DNA from: Chromohalobacter moromii
Lineage (GTDB): Bacteria > Pseudomonadota > Gammaproteobacteria > Pseudomonadales > Halomonadaceae
Assembly (NCBI RefSeq): GCF_023091865.1
Contig: NZ_JAHXDI010000001.1
Location: 248,001-312,000, forward strand
Reading direction: 5' to 3'
DNA length: 64,000 nucleotides
Position 1 is the stretch's first letter. Each line of letters starts with the position of its first letter. Positions 43,625 through 52,902 of the stretch are shown here, piece by piece. The position numbers and the translations under genes were made by a program. The notes beneath the pieces were generated by a model, which was given only the letters and a program-made list of their open reading frames with translations, did no database searches and was not told the DNA's origin.

Positions 43625-44875
43625 GTGAAAGCATTATGGCAGGCCTATACGAAGAGCTCATTGATCCTGAGGGTCACGATTGCGCTGGTACTCGGCGTCA
43701 TCGTGGGTCTGGTCGGCGGTCAGGATGTTGCGGATTGGTTGGCGCCATTCGGTGATTTGCTACTGCGTCTGTTGAAGTTCCTGATCGTGCCCATCGTGTT
43801 GTTCACGCTGATGGTGGGCATCAATCAAGCCAGCGCCGGAAGCATGGGCCGCGTCGGGCGCAAGGTGTTCGTCTACTATATCGGCACCTCGGCGCTGGCG
43901 ATCGCCGTAGGTTTGGCGGTGGCTTCGCTGTTTTCCCCGGGCAGCGGGATGACGTTGGATAGTAGTGCCGAGGTGTCGGTGCCGGAGAATCCTGGTGTTG
44001 CTCAGGTGCTGCTTGGCGTGGTGCCGGATAACATCATTGGGGCGTTCGCCGAGTTGAACCTGCTGGGTATCATCTTTACCGCTATCGTCTTCGGCATCGC
44101 CCTGTTGAAGCTGCGAACATCCGAGTCGCATGGGGCGCTGGCCGAACAACTCTACCGTGTGATCGAGGCACTCAACGAGGTCACGCTCAAGGTGATGTCG
44201 GGCGTTTTGCATTACGTGCCGATCGGCGTGTTTGCCATCGTTGCCGGTACGGTGGCTGAGCAGGGGATGGAGACACTATTATCGCTGGGCGACATGGTGC
44301 TGGTGCTGTATATCGCTCTGGGCGTACATCTGTTGCTCTATTGCGCCTTGATGGGAGCCTTTGGCGTCAAACTGCGGGATTTTTTCCGCGAGGCACGCAC
44401 GCCGATGGCGACCGCCTTCGCAACCCAGAGTAGTTCCGGGACGTTGCCACTGACGTTGGATGCCGCGCGCCGCATGGGGCTGTCGCGGAGCACTTACGGC
44501 TTCAGTCTGCCGCTGGGGGCGACCATCAACATGGATGGTGCGGCGATTCGCATCGCGATTTCTGCGGTGTTCGCGGCCAATGTGATCGGCGCGCCGCTAG
44601 ACTTCATCAGCATGCTGGAGATCGTGCTGATCGGCACGCTGGTGTCCATCGGCACGGCGGGCGTGCCGGGTGCCGGCATCATCATGATCGCCACGGTGTT
44701 CGCGCAGGTCGGTCTGCCCATCGAGACGGTGGCGCTGTTGACCGCGATCGACGCGTTGGTGGGCATGGGATGCACGGCACTCAATGTCACTGGCGACATG
44801 GTCGGCGCCTCCATCATCGCCCGCAGCGAAGAGGACCCACAACGCGACGTGTGCGTCGATGCGTCGCGCTCGTGA
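43625..44875 (+). CDS. Dicarboxylate/amino acid:cation symporter (DAACS family)
   Basis: This 416-residue membrane protein is a GltP/DctA-like symporter taking up glutamate, serine or C4-dicarboxylates with Na+ or H+. Marks are LLLRLLKFLIVPIVLFTLMV, the hairpin serine-rich loop TAFATQSSSGTLPLTLDAA (near residue 260), then SLPLGATINMDGAAIRIAIS and GVPGAGIIMIATVFAQVGLP. The GTG start is supported by AAGGAGAGGG (43610-43619). Substrate class is certain, the exact substrate is not. Confidence 0.92.
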   Translation: MKALWQAYTKSSLILRVTIALVLGVIVGLVGGQDVADWLAPFGDLLLRLLKFLIVPIVLFTLMVGINQASAGSMGRVGRKVFVYYIGTSALAIAVGLAVASLFSPGSGMTLDSSAEVSVPENPGVAQVLLGVVPDNIIGAFAELNLLGIIFTAIVFGIALLKLRTSESHGALAEQLYRVIEALNEVTLKVMSGVLHYVPIGVFAIVAGTVAEQGMETLLSLGDMVLVLYIALGVHLLLYCALMGAFGVKLRDFFREARTPMATAFATQSSSGTLPLTLDAARRMGLSRSTYGFSLPLGATINMDGAAIRIAISAVFAANVIGAPLDFISMLEIVLIGTLVSIGTAGVPGAGIIMIATVFAQVGLPIETVALLTAIDALVGMGCTALNVTGDMVGASIIARSEEDPQRDVCVDASRS

Positions 44876-44977
44876 AAGCGCGCGGCGATGACATTGCCCG
44901 CTATGCTGGGCATCTGAATTCGTCCTGCGCGCCTGATCGAATGGCATGCGACGGTGTAATTTGTCACGGGAGATGTC

Positions 44978-46393
44978 ATGCAGTGTGAAGCACAATCCGA
45001 CGCTTCGGCTCTTGAGATGCGCGACGTGGTGGTCGTCGGCGGTGGCGCCAGCGGCTTGACGGCCGCACGCGCGGCGGCCAGGCGAGGGCTAAACGTCACC
45101 TTGCTGGAACGCACGCCACAGGTCGGCGGTAATCTGCGTACCCGCCGCGACGGCGACTGGCAGATCGAGCTCGGCCCCAACACCCTGATGATGAAACCGC
45201 CGCTGCATGCGTTGCTCGATGAGCTCGGCCTGCTCGACGAGGCGCAGCCTGCCAATCCGACTGCGCGGCGGCGTTACATTGCCTATCGAGGCGCACCGGT
45301 GGCGCTGCCGTCCCATTGGCTCAAGGCGCCGATCAATTCGCTGATCGGTCCGCGAGGCGTGGGCGCGTTGCTGCGCGAACCGTTTCAACGGCGTGCACCG
45401 CAGGCCGAGGAAAGTCTGGCCGATTTCGTCACGCGTCGCTTGGGGCGTCGCGCGCTCGATCATCTGGTCGATCCTTTCGTTTCCGGTGTTTACGCTGGTG
45501 ATCCCGAGCGGCTCTCGGCGCAGGCGGCGATGCCCCGGCTGGTGGCGTTGGAGCGCGAGTATGGCTCACTGGTTCGTGGGGGGCTGGTGCGGCTGCGTCA
45601 AGCGCGCCGTGCGGCACCTACCTTGCCGCGCGAGTGGCGTGGCCAGTTGGTGAGCTTTCCCTCTGGTCTGCAACGCCTCGCCGAGCGTTTGGCCGAGGAC
45701 ATCACCGCTCAGTCCAGCGCGGCGATCCACTGCGAGTGTGAGGTTAGTGCCGTGTATCGCGAGGGTGAATACTGGCGTGTGGAGACGGCCTCGGGGCAGG
45801 GTTTTCGTGCGCGAGAGCTGGTGCTGGCGGTCCCGGCGCCCACGGCCGCCGCGCTACTGGCACCGCTCGACCAGGACATGGCCGTGCCACTGGAGGCGAT
45901 CGTCTATCCGCCGGTCAACGCCGTGTCAGTAGGATTTCGTCGTGCCGATATCGCCCATCCGCTGGATGGTTTCGGCATGCTGATTCCCGGTGTCGAGCAT
46001 CGCCAGACCCTGGGCGCGCTATTTTCTTCGACGCTATTTCCCGGGCGCGCGCCTTCCGAGCATGTATTGCTGACTGCGTTTCTCGGTGGCCGTCGCCAGC
46101 CTGAGGCTGCCGAAAGCGATGATGACGCTCAGGTGGCGCAGGTCGTCGCCGATCTTCGTGACCTACTGGGTATCAGCGGCGAGCCGGTGTGGCAGAGCGT
46201 AAGCCGCTGGCCACAGGCGATTCCTCAGTACGAGCTGGGGCATTTTGAGCGTCTCGCCGCCCTCGAAACGGCACTCGAGCGTCATCCAGGCCTCTCGCTC
46301 ATTGGCAACTGGCGCGATGGTATCGCGGTGGGAGATTGCTTGGAGAACGGGCGGCGTCTCGGCGAGCGGATCGCCGAGACGCTCGGCACCTAG
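44978..46393 (+). CDS. hemG: Protoporphyrinogen oxidase (oxygen-dependent, HemY type)
   Basis: This 471-residue flavoprotein oxidises protoporphyrinogen IX in haem synthesis. It has the FAD loop DVVVVGGGASGLTAARAAAR (residues 16-35), the family-typical GGNLRTRRDGDWQIELGPNT, DHLVDPFVSGVYAGDPERLS and a C-terminal GNWRDGIAVGDCLENGRRLG. It stands alone between the symporter and the reductase gene. An amine-oxidase-like desaturase is the less likely alternative. Confidence 0.88.
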   Translation: MQCEAQSDASALEMRDVVVVGGGASGLTAARAAARRGLNVTLLERTPQVGGNLRTRRDGDWQIELGPNTLMMKPPLHALLDELGLLDEAQPANPTARRRYIAYRGAPVALPSHWLKAPINSLIGPRGVGALLREPFQRRAPQAEESLADFVTRRLGRRALDHLVDPFVSGVYAGDPERLSAQAAMPRLVALEREYGSLVRGGLVRLRQARRAAPTLPREWRGQLVSFPSGLQRLAERLAEDITAQSSAAIHCECEVSAVYREGEYWRVETASGQGFRARELVLAVPAPTAAALLAPLDQDMAVPLEAIVYPPVNAVSVGFRRADIAHPLDGFGMLIPGVEHRQTLGALFSSTLFPGRAPSEHVLLTAFLGGRRQPEAAESDDDAQVAQVVADLRDLLGISGEPVWQSVSRWPQAIPQYELGHFERLAALETALERHPGLSLIGNWRDGIAVGDCLENGRRLGERIAETLGT

Positions 46394-46404
46394 CCGACGG
46401 CGTT

Positions 46405-47409
46405 TTACAGCCGGACCAGCATCTTGCCGGTGTTGCCGCCTTCGAAAAGCTTGAGGAACGCGTCGGGTGTGCGTTCGAGGCCTTCCTCGACGGTTTCCCG
46501 ATAGTCGATCTCGCCACGCGCTACGAGCGGGCCGATCTTTTGCAGGAACTCGGGGTAGTGTTCCCAGTTTTCGGCGTCGAGGATGATGAAGCCTTCCATC
46601 CGTGCGCGACGGATCAGCAACCGGGACAGATTGCTGGGACCGGGCGTGGGCGTTTCCGCGTTATAGCTGTCGATCAAGCCACATACCGCGATACGTGCTC
46701 CGACGCGAATGTTGTCTAGCGCGGCTTCGAGACAATCGCCGCCGACGTTTTCGTAGTAGACATCGAACCCGTCGGGGCTGGCAGCCTTGAGGTCGGCGCT
46801 GAGCTGTTGCGCGTCTTTGCCGCGATAGCTGACCGCGCTCACGCCGAGCGATTCCAGCCATTCGAGTTTTTCCGGTGCGCCGGCGATACCCACGACGTGA
46901 CAGCCCTTGGCCTTGGCCAATTGCACGGCCAGGGAGCCGACGGCACCGCTCGCTGCGCTGACCAGCACACGCTCGCCTTCCTTGAGCTGGGCAATGCGGT
47001 TGAGCCCGGTCCAGGCGGTCATGCCCGGCATGCCAAGCACGCCGAGAAAGGCTTGCGGTGGCACGTCGAGATCGGGCAATGCCTGCAAGCTATCGCCGGG
47101 GACCTGGGCGACATCACGCCAACCGCCCATGTGCACGACGCGATCGCCGGGAGCGAAGCGTTCGTCGCGCGATTCGAGCACCTCGCCGATGGCAGCGCCT
47201 TCGAGCGGCTCGCCCAAGGTGAAAGGCGGTACGTAAGTCGTTACGCCGTCCATTCGCCCGCGCATGTAGGGATCGACCGATAACCAGAGGTTTCTCAAGC
47301 GAACCTCGCCTGTCGCAAGCTCGGGCAGTTCTTGGGATTCCAAAGTGAAAAAATCCCGAGACGGCAGGCCTTGCGGATGGGAATGAATGGTGAAGTAGCG
47401 TGATTCCAT
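46405..47409 (-). CDS. NADP-dependent alkenal/oxidoreductase (CurA-like MDR)
   Basis: This 334-residue zinc-free medium-chain reductase belongs to the CurA / prostaglandin reductase group. Marks are LRNLWLSVDPYMRGRM near residue 40, LGVLGMPGMTAWTGL, the NADPH loop VLVSAASGAVGSLAVQLAKA, VYYENVGGD and a C-terminal FLKLFEGGNTGKMLVRL. It reduces alpha,beta-unsaturated carbonyls. The start at 47409 gives the usual family N-terminus MESRYFTIHSHPQGLPS; an upstream in-frame ATG adds nine residues. Confidence 0.9.
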   Translation of the reverse strand: MESRYFTIHSHPQGLPSRDFFTLESQELPELATGEVRLRNLWLSVDPYMRGRMDGVTTYVPPFTLGEPLEGAAIGEVLESRDERFAPGDRVVHMGGWRDVAQVPGDSLQALPDLDVPPQAFLGVLGMPGMTAWTGLNRIAQLKEGERVLVSAASGAVGSLAVQLAKAKGCHVVGIAGAPEKLEWLESLGVSAVSYRGKDAQQLSADLKAASPDGFDVYYENVGGDCLEAALDNIRVGARIAVCGLIDSYNAETPTPGPSNLSRLLIRRARMEGFIILDAENWEHYPEFLQKIGPLVARGEIDYRETVEEGLERTPDAFLKLFEGGNTGKMLVRL

Positions 47410-47567
47410 GATGTCTCCCGCTGTGATGACAGGCACGTTGGATGTTGCACACTCGGATGTGTGTGCACGTATTCATGAGATGGGCATGATGGTGGCCGTA
47501 CGCAAGGGACGTTTCAGGGTGACAGTCTGATAGTCTGTCGATGATGCTCTTCATTTAAGGATATTGC

Positions 47568-48014
47568 ATGAAACGAGTAGTTGCTGGCTTGAGTGTGTTG
47601 CTCGCCGTTATCGTCATTGCCGGTTGCGCCATGCAGAAAGAACCCGACTCCGCACGACCGGACGAGCCTCTGGTGAACACGTATTGGAAGCTGACGGAGC
47701 TGGAGGGCGCGCCGGTCGAGGTCGTTGCCAATCAGCGTGAGCCGCATTTCGTCTTGCATGCCGATCCGGCTCGCGTCATGGGATCGACGGGATGCAATCG
47801 CATGATGGGCAATTATCGTGTAGAGGAAGACAAGCTGTATTTTTCATCTCTGGCCACTACACGTATGGCATGTGAGCAGGGCGCCCACACCGAGCAGCGC
47901 TTTCTCGATGTGTTGAACGCTACCGACGAATGGCGCGTCACGGGCGAGCATTTGACACTGTTGGATGCGCAGCACGAGACGCTCGCGCGCTTCAAGGCAG
48001 TGCATTTGCAGTAG
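47568..48014 (+). CDS. META-domain (HslJ-like) lipoprotein
   Basis: This 148-residue lipoprotein has the lipobox IAGC with lipidated Cys at residue 20, then a META domain: NTYWKLTELEGAPVEVV, VMGSTGCNRMMGNYRVEEDK, LATTRMACEQGAHTEQRFLD and a late LTLLDAQHETLARF. The domain is found in HslJ, linked to heat shock and novobiocin tolerance. It is divergent from the reductase gene. Confidence 0.9.
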   Translation: MKRVVAGLSVLLAVIVIAGCAMQKEPDSARPDEPLVNTYWKLTELEGAPVEVVANQREPHFVLHADPARVMGSTGCNRMMGNYRVEEDKLYFSSLATTRMACEQGAHTEQRFLDVLNATDEWRVTGEHLTLLDAQHETLARFKAVHLQ

Positions 48015-48238
48015 TGCGTCAACAGAGGAACAAACGATGAATCGACGTTGGTCTAGCATGGGGCGCTGCGGCCGGTAGCGAGAGCGCTGCCAATAGCGTG
48101 GCCTGCGTTGTGGCGATATCCATTAGGACATGAGGATGTCGTTACTCGGTTATTGGTGAGGGAGGCTCGGCCCGGCTAGCGTGAAATGGTGAAGCGTCAC
48201 ATTGGGTGGCGCTGAGATGCGTTATCGAGGGGCCGAGG

Positions 48239-49432
48239 ATGACACGATTTCAGACGATTCCGCGATTGGCGTTGGGCATGGGAATGACATGCTTGGCATT
48301 AAGTGCGGCACAGGCAGACGAGATGACTACACAGACTCCTTCCGTCGAAAAACAGAGTTTCGGCCAACTTCCCGATGGCCGTGAGGTCGAGGCGTATCAC
48401 CTAAGCAACGGCAATGGCATCGACATGCAGGTGATTACCTACGGCGGCATCATTACCTCTCTGAGCACCCCGGACGCGCAGGGCAATGTCGACGACATCG
48501 TGCTGGGGTTCGATTCCCTGGAAGACTATCGTTCCGAGGCATACCGTAAATCCAATCCCTACTTTGGCGCCTTGATCGGTCGTTACGGCAATCGTATTGC
48601 CGAGGGGCGCTTTACGCTCGATGGCACGACCTACGAGCTGGCAACCAACGATGGCCCCAATCATCTCCACGGGGGCGATAAAGGGTTCGATAAGCGACTT
48701 TGGCAGGCGCATTCCTTCGAGAACGACGCTGGCGTCGGCGTCGAGTTGCGCTATACCAGCGAAGATGGCGAGGAAGGCTATCCCGGCACGTTGGAAACTC
48801 GCGTGCGGTATACGCTGACCCCTGACGACAAAATGATCATCGACTATCACGCCACCACCGACAAGGCGACGCCGGTCAATTTGACCCAGCACAGCTACTT
48901 CAATCTCGAGGGCGAAGGCAGTGGGCCGATCACCGACCATCGGTTGATGCTCAATGCCGATGCTTTTACCCCGATTGGGGACACGTTGATCCCGACGGGG
49001 GAGATTCGAGACGTGGCGGGTACGCCGTTCGATTTCCGCGAGGCCACGGCGATCGGGGCACGCTTAGGCGATGACAATACCCAGCTCGAATACGGCCAGG
49101 GCTACGATCACAATTTCGTTTTAGTGCGTGACGAAGCGGCTGCAGGAGAACTGGTAACGGCTGCCCGCGTCGTAGCGCCGGACAGTGGCCGCGTGCTGGA
49201 GATCGCCACTACCGAGCCAGGGATTCAATTCTATTCGGGGAATTTTCTCGATGGCACGCTGACCGGCAAGGGGGGCGAAGCCTACGAAAAGCGTGGCGGT
49301 CTCGCACTGGAAACTCAGCACTTTCCGGATTCTCCCAACCAGGCGGATTTTCCGTCGACGATCCTCAAGCCTGGCGACACGTATGAGTCGCGCACGGTAT
49401 GGCGCTTTGCCACGCAGGGCGACGACAGCTGA
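48239..49432 (+). CDS. galM: Secreted aldose 1-epimerase (mutarotase)
   Basis: This 397-residue enzyme has a signal peptide (MTRFQTIPRLALGMGMTCLA, cleavage near SAAQA), so it acts in the periplasm on free aldoses. Marks are VITYGGIITSLSTPDAQGNV, FGALIGRYGNRIAEGRFTL, NHLHGGDKGFDKRLW with catalytic His, HSYFNLEGEG with the second His, and the late glutamate in LALETQHFPDSPNQ. The ATG at 48239 follows CGAGG and gives a good signal peptide; a frame from 48206 is longer but lacks this. Confidence 0.92.
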   Translation: MTRFQTIPRLALGMGMTCLALSAAQADEMTTQTPSVEKQSFGQLPDGREVEAYHLSNGNGIDMQVITYGGIITSLSTPDAQGNVDDIVLGFDSLEDYRSEAYRKSNPYFGALIGRYGNRIAEGRFTLDGTTYELATNDGPNHLHGGDKGFDKRLWQAHSFENDAGVGVELRYTSEDGEEGYPGTLETRVRYTLTPDDKMIIDYHATTDKATPVNLTQHSYFNLEGEGSGPITDHRLMLNADAFTPIGDTLIPTGEIRDVAGTPFDFREATAIGARLGDDNTQLEYGQGYDHNFVLVRDEAAAGELVTAARVVAPDSGRVLEIATTEPGIQFYSGNFLDGTLTGKGGEAYEKRGGLALETQHFPDSPNQADFPSTILKPGDTYESRTVWRFATQGDDS

Positions 49433-49438
49433 ACGAGG

Positions 49439-51268
49439 TCAGGGGTGCGCGTAGCACGCCGCCCAGTCCAAGGCCTCACCGAGGGGCAAGGCAGGGCTGT
49501 AAAGAAAGCCTTGCCCCATGTCGCAGCCCATGGCGATGAGTTTTTCCTCGGTGGCGCGATGCTCGACGCCCTCGGCGATCACGCGGCGGTTGAAACTTCT
49601 GGAAAGCGCGATGATCGCCTCGACGATCATTTCATCCTCTGGGTCGTCCAACATGCCGAGGATGAACGAGCGATCGATCTTGATCTCGTTGGTGGAGAAT
49701 TTGCGCAGGTAACTCAATGAGGCGAAACCGGTGCCGAAGTCATCGAGAGAGAGCTGCACACCCAGTGCCTGACATGCCTTGATGTTCGATGCTGCAAGAC
49801 CAGCGTCATCGAGTGCCGTGCTTTCGAGAATTTCGAGCGTCAGGCGTTTGCGAAACGCCATGTCATATCGGCTTAGTGTGTTGTTCAGATGGTCGAGAAA
49901 CTCGTCGTTGAGAAAATGGGACGGGCTCAAGTTGATGCTTATGGTGTAAGGCAGGCCTTGTGCCTGGAACGTTTCGAGGGTCGATACTGCCTGGTTGATG
50001 ACATGCTTGCCGAGTTCGATGTCAAGCTTAGTATGTTCGATATAGGGCAGGAAACGCCCCGGATATACGAGCTTGCCGGATGGATGATGCCAGCGTATCA
50101 AGCACTCGAACCCCGAGACGACCCCGGTCTTGTAATGTAACTTGGGTTGATAGAAGAGTTCGAGTTGATCGTTGTCCAAAGCGTGCTGCACTTGCTCTCC
50201 GATGGCAAAGCGCTCTTGCTGGGAATGATGGCTCTCAAGATCGAAGAAATGATAACGGTTCTTCCCTGTTTCCTTGGCGGTATACATGGCTTGATCGGCA
50301 TGGCGTAGCAGCAAGTCGCTATCCGAGTCATCGCTTGGAAAGCGTGTTATCCCCATGCTGGCGGACAACTCGATAACGTGTCCTTGAAGATGCATGGGGT
50401 GACGCAGTTGATCGAGGATATGGCGGTAGGTTCTTGGGTGTTCTACGTCACGGAGAATGATCACGAACTCGTCGCCACTCAGCCGGGCAATGACATCGTG
50501 ATGGCGCACGGCGCCGCGGAGTCGATCTGCAACGCATCTGAGTACCTCGTCGCCGACTGCGTGGCCTTGGAGGTCGTTGATCGCCTTGAAGTCATCCAGG
50601 TCGAGAAAACACACCGAAATCGAACCGCGCCGGTGCCTTGCAGCAGTGAGCTCATCTTGGAAAAGTTCATTGAGAAGACGGCGATTGGGGAGGCTCGTGA
50701 GACCATCGATATTGATGTTTTCATGCAGCCATTGCTTTTTTTCCTGATCGACAGCGTTGAGGCGTTCACGCTCGAACAGTGTTTCCACGGTTTGTAAAAG
50801 CGGTGACAGCAAGGCAATCAATGACGGTGGATAGCCTTCGCTGCGGTTGGCAACACCGATCAGTCCTATCTGTTCGTTCCCTGCATGTAAAGGGATGCCC
50901 ATGTAGGTGTGAATGTCAGGGTAATTGCCTGGGAAAAGAAGGGGCAATGTCAGAGGTGACTCGAATGTTCGGCTGACGGTATATCGAGTACGGATGGGAA
51001 GTCCCAAAAGGTCATCGAGTCCATCGATAGGTATGTGGATGCCGGTGCCGATATTCTCGCGGATGTTGGGAGACTGGCGCCGTGTTATATCGGATAGAGC
51101 CGTGATATCAAGATGAGATGTCTCATGCGACTTATCGTCAATCTCGCCGACGAAGCCCACTTGACTGCCGGTTAAATGCAATAACTCTGAGAGTAGCGAT
51201 TCATAAGCCGTCGTTTTCTCCCCGCTGGACAAGAAAGCGTCTTGTACACGCTGAATGGCATACGCCAT
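49439..51268 (-). CDS. GAF-GGDEF-EAL cyclic-di-GMP signalling protein (main part)
   Basis: This 609-residue protein has a GAF-like sensor (residues about 20-165), a GGDEF domain with site SGDEF (264-268) and an EAL domain with ECL for EAL (388-390), INLSPS, DDFGTG (509-514) and AEGVE. The EAL catalytic set looks intact, so phosphodiesterase activity is likely; the GGDEF first residue is changed. The frame continues upstream of the ATG for about 16 sensible codons (AYALITDTHYDAYTQK), so the protein probably began in the GAF frame at 51785 before a frame break. Confidence 0.85.
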   Translation of the reverse strand: MAYAIQRVQDAFLSSGEKTTAYESLLSELLHLTGSQVGFVGEIDDKSHETSHLDITALSDITRRQSPNIRENIGTGIHIPIDGLDDLLGLPIRTRYTVSRTFESPLTLPLLFPGNYPDIHTYMGIPLHAGNEQIGLIGVANRSEGYPPSLIALLSPLLQTVETLFERERLNAVDQEKKQWLHENINIDGLTSLPNRRLLNELFQDELTAARHRRGSISVCFLDLDDFKAINDLQGHAVGDEVLRCVADRLRGAVRHHDVIARLSGDEFVIILRDVEHPRTYRHILDQLRHPMHLQGHVIELSASMGITRFPSDDSDSDLLLRHADQAMYTAKETGKNRYHFFDLESHHSQQERFAIGEQVQHALDNDQLELFYQPKLHYKTGVVSGFECLIRWHHPSGKLVYPGRFLPYIEHTKLDIELGKHVINQAVSTLETFQAQGLPYTISINLSPSHFLNDEFLDHLNNTLSRYDMAFRKRLTLEILESTALDDAGLAASNIKACQALGVQLSLDDFGTGFASLSYLRKFSTNEIKIDRSFILGMLDDPEDEMIVEAIIALSRSFNRRVIAEGVEHRATEEKLIAMGCDMGQGFLYSPALPLGEALDWAACYAHP

Positions 51269-51785
51269 TTTTTGTGTATAGGCGTCGTAGTGTGTGTCGG
51301 TAATCAGTGCATACGCGCTCGATTTCTTCTTCCAGTATCGCCGCTAGACTACGCAGGATACTGAAGTCCATGCGAGAGGCATCACGTGGGGCGGAGTCAA
51401 TCAGGCATAAGGTGCCGACCTTGAAGCCTGTGGGGTCGCGCACGGGGATGCCGGCATAGAAGCGAATGAAGGGCGTGCCGGTGACGAGCGGGTTTTTATA
51501 GAAAAGCGGGTCGTTGGCTGCGTCTTCAACGACATAAATACTATTTTGCTGAATAGTATGGTCGCAAAAGGCATGTCGTCGGGGGGTCATGTCTATGCCG
51601 AGATTTTGCTTGGATTTGAACCATTGGCGCTTGGCATCGATGAGTGTGAAGAGCGTGGTATTGACTTGGTAGTGTTGCTTGGCAATACGCGTTAGGCGAT
51701 CGAAGCGTTCTTCCGGGGGGGTGTCCAGAAGCCCGGTTTCATGCAGTGCATGAAGTCGACGTTGCTCATGTCGTTTTAGCGTCAC
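51201..51785 (-). CDS. GAF-domain protein, probably the frameshifted N-terminus of the GGDEF-EAL gene
   Basis: This 194-residue product has a GAF domain: RLHALHETGLLDTPPEERFD, LIDAKRQWFKSKQNLGIDMT, AFCDHTIQQ, RFYAGIPVRDPTGFKVGTLC and EEEIER at about residue 155. The remaining codons (VCTDYRHTLRRLYTKNG...) look out of frame. At the four bases 51314-51317 one base too many (or two missing) separates this frame from the GGDEF-EAL frame. Joined, they would make a GAF-GAF-GGDEF-EAL protein of about 780 residues. If the break is real, this is a free GAF protein. Confidence 0.7.
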   Translation of the reverse strand: MTLKRHEQRRLHALHETGLLDTPPEERFDRLTRIAKQHYQVNTTLFTLIDAKRQWFKSKQNLGIDMTPRRHAFCDHTIQQNSIYVVEDAANDPLFYKNPLVTGTPFIRFYAGIPVRDPTGFKVGTLCLIDSAPRDASRMDFSILRSLAAILEEEIERVCTDYRHTLRRLYTKNGVCHSACTRRFLVQRGENDGL

Positions 51786-51980
51786 AATGCCAGCTCCCGA
51801 TGTCGTGAATACGCAACCGTTTGTTTGAATTCAGTGAGACGTCGTACGAGACGCTTAGCCGATCCACCTTCCCCCTGTATCATGGCTGATCCACCCGGAA
51901 GCACTAGGGCATATAGGGGCTGAATCATGAACCGTCCAATCAGCGCACTGAATGGATAATTCAATATTAAAGTGAACAAC

Positions 51981-52010
51981 GATTCAACGCGAATTGAATC
52001 ATTGATTCAA
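51981..52010 (+). promoter_or_regulatory. Operator-like repeats before the HTH gene
   Basis: GATTCAA (51981-51987) and TTGAATC (51994-52000) form a perfect inverted repeat with a 6-base spacer; a third GATTCAA follows at 52004-52010. They sit just before the likely start at 52020, a common place for a self-repressor site. Confidence 0.6.
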
Positions 52011-52019
52011 ATTCAGCGT

Positions 52020-52436
52020 ATGAATGAAAAAACCATGTTCGCCGAACGCCTTCAAAAGGCCCTTATTGCCGCAGGCTATGAGCCTCGCCCCTCGGTACTT
52101 GAACGCGAGTTCAATCTCCGCTACTGGGGAAAGCCGATTACATTCCAAGCGGTACGGCGTTGGCTTCGTGGTGACTCCATTCCTGCCCAGGATAAACTTC
52201 AGGTGCTTGCCGAGTGGCTGCGTATCGAACCGCATGTGTTGCGTTATGGAGATGAGAGTGAGCGAGCGCTTTACGCTACGCCCAATGAATTGGATGTCGT
52301 GCCGGTCTGTGGAGACGAAGCTGAAGTACTGAAGATCTACCGTAGCCTGCCTAGCGAGCAACGCAAGGTGCTGCGCCACGTCATCGCCACATTCGGCAAG
52401 GCGCATGCGCCCAACGATAACGAGGAGACATCGTGA
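52020..52436 (+). CDS. Helix-turn-helix transcriptional regulator
   Basis: This 138-residue protein (from 52020) resembles small phage-type repressors: MFAERLQKALIAAGYEPRPS, LEREFNLRYWGKPITFQAVR and RWLRGDSIPAQDKLQVLAEW, a helix-turn-helix with a conserved W-L-R-G turn. A C-terminal part (VPVCGDEAEVLKIYRSLPSE) may oligomerise. The frame is open back to a GTG at 51972, but that would put the operator repeats inside the gene, so 52020 (or 52035) is preferred. It may be a leftover prophage or island regulator. Confidence 0.75.
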   Translation: MNEKTMFAERLQKALIAAGYEPRPSVLEREFNLRYWGKPITFQAVRRWLRGDSIPAQDKLQVLAEWLRIEPHVLRYGDESERALYATPNELDVVPVCGDEAEVLKIYRSLPSEQRKVLRHVIATFGKAHAPNDNEETS

Positions 52437-52902
52437 GCGAAACCGTCAAGTTGTCGTGACGTGCCTCGGTAGTCGAGGCGAGGCGAGGGGTTTGAGAGAG
52501 GTATTGAGAGAGGTATTGAGATTGCGAACTATTTTGACGTGCCGTATGTCACGCGCTATGAAACTTCTTGATGATGTAGATTGCGAAAGGCTATCGGATG
52601 GGGCATTTTGATTGAGTGTCGGTCATGTTGATCCCTTGCCATGCGGGGCTTGGCGGGATGAGTTACTTTATCAGTGATAGCTGAAGCTAGGCTGGTCATC
52701 GCGTTCCTAGCCGCCTGGGCAATTGTGTGTAGGTAGACAGTCACTGAGGTTGTTTCCTATACATGAAGTAGGGGACGGGAGGTCCTCTAGCCAGATTGCA
52801 ACCGGGCCTGCGGTTCGAGTCCACGGATCCGCGGTTCGATCCCAAGGAAAGGGCGTGGCGATATGCCGGGCCACATATAAAACGTGACGGGGAGATATCA
52901 TC
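52437..52902. other. Gap before the catalase gene
   Basis: This 466-base stretch holds the catalase promoter. It includes a 12-base tandem repeat (TGAGAGAGGTAT twice, 52493-52516) and two sequences resembling tRNA T-arms near 52815-52845. No gene is recognised. An OxyR site was not identifiable by eye. Confidence 0.4.
52493..52516 (+). repeat. 12-base tandem repeat
   Basis: TGAGAGAGGTAT occurs twice in direct succession, then TGAGATTGCG. It lies in non-coding DNA upstream of the catalase gene. Confidence 0.6.

Noticed and set aside
52810-52850. Two tRNA-like T-arm sequences (GGTTCGAGTCC and GGTTCGATCCC)
   Set aside because: No matching acceptor, D or anticodon arms fold around them, so no tRNA gene is present; a tRNA-derived scar is possible but unproven.
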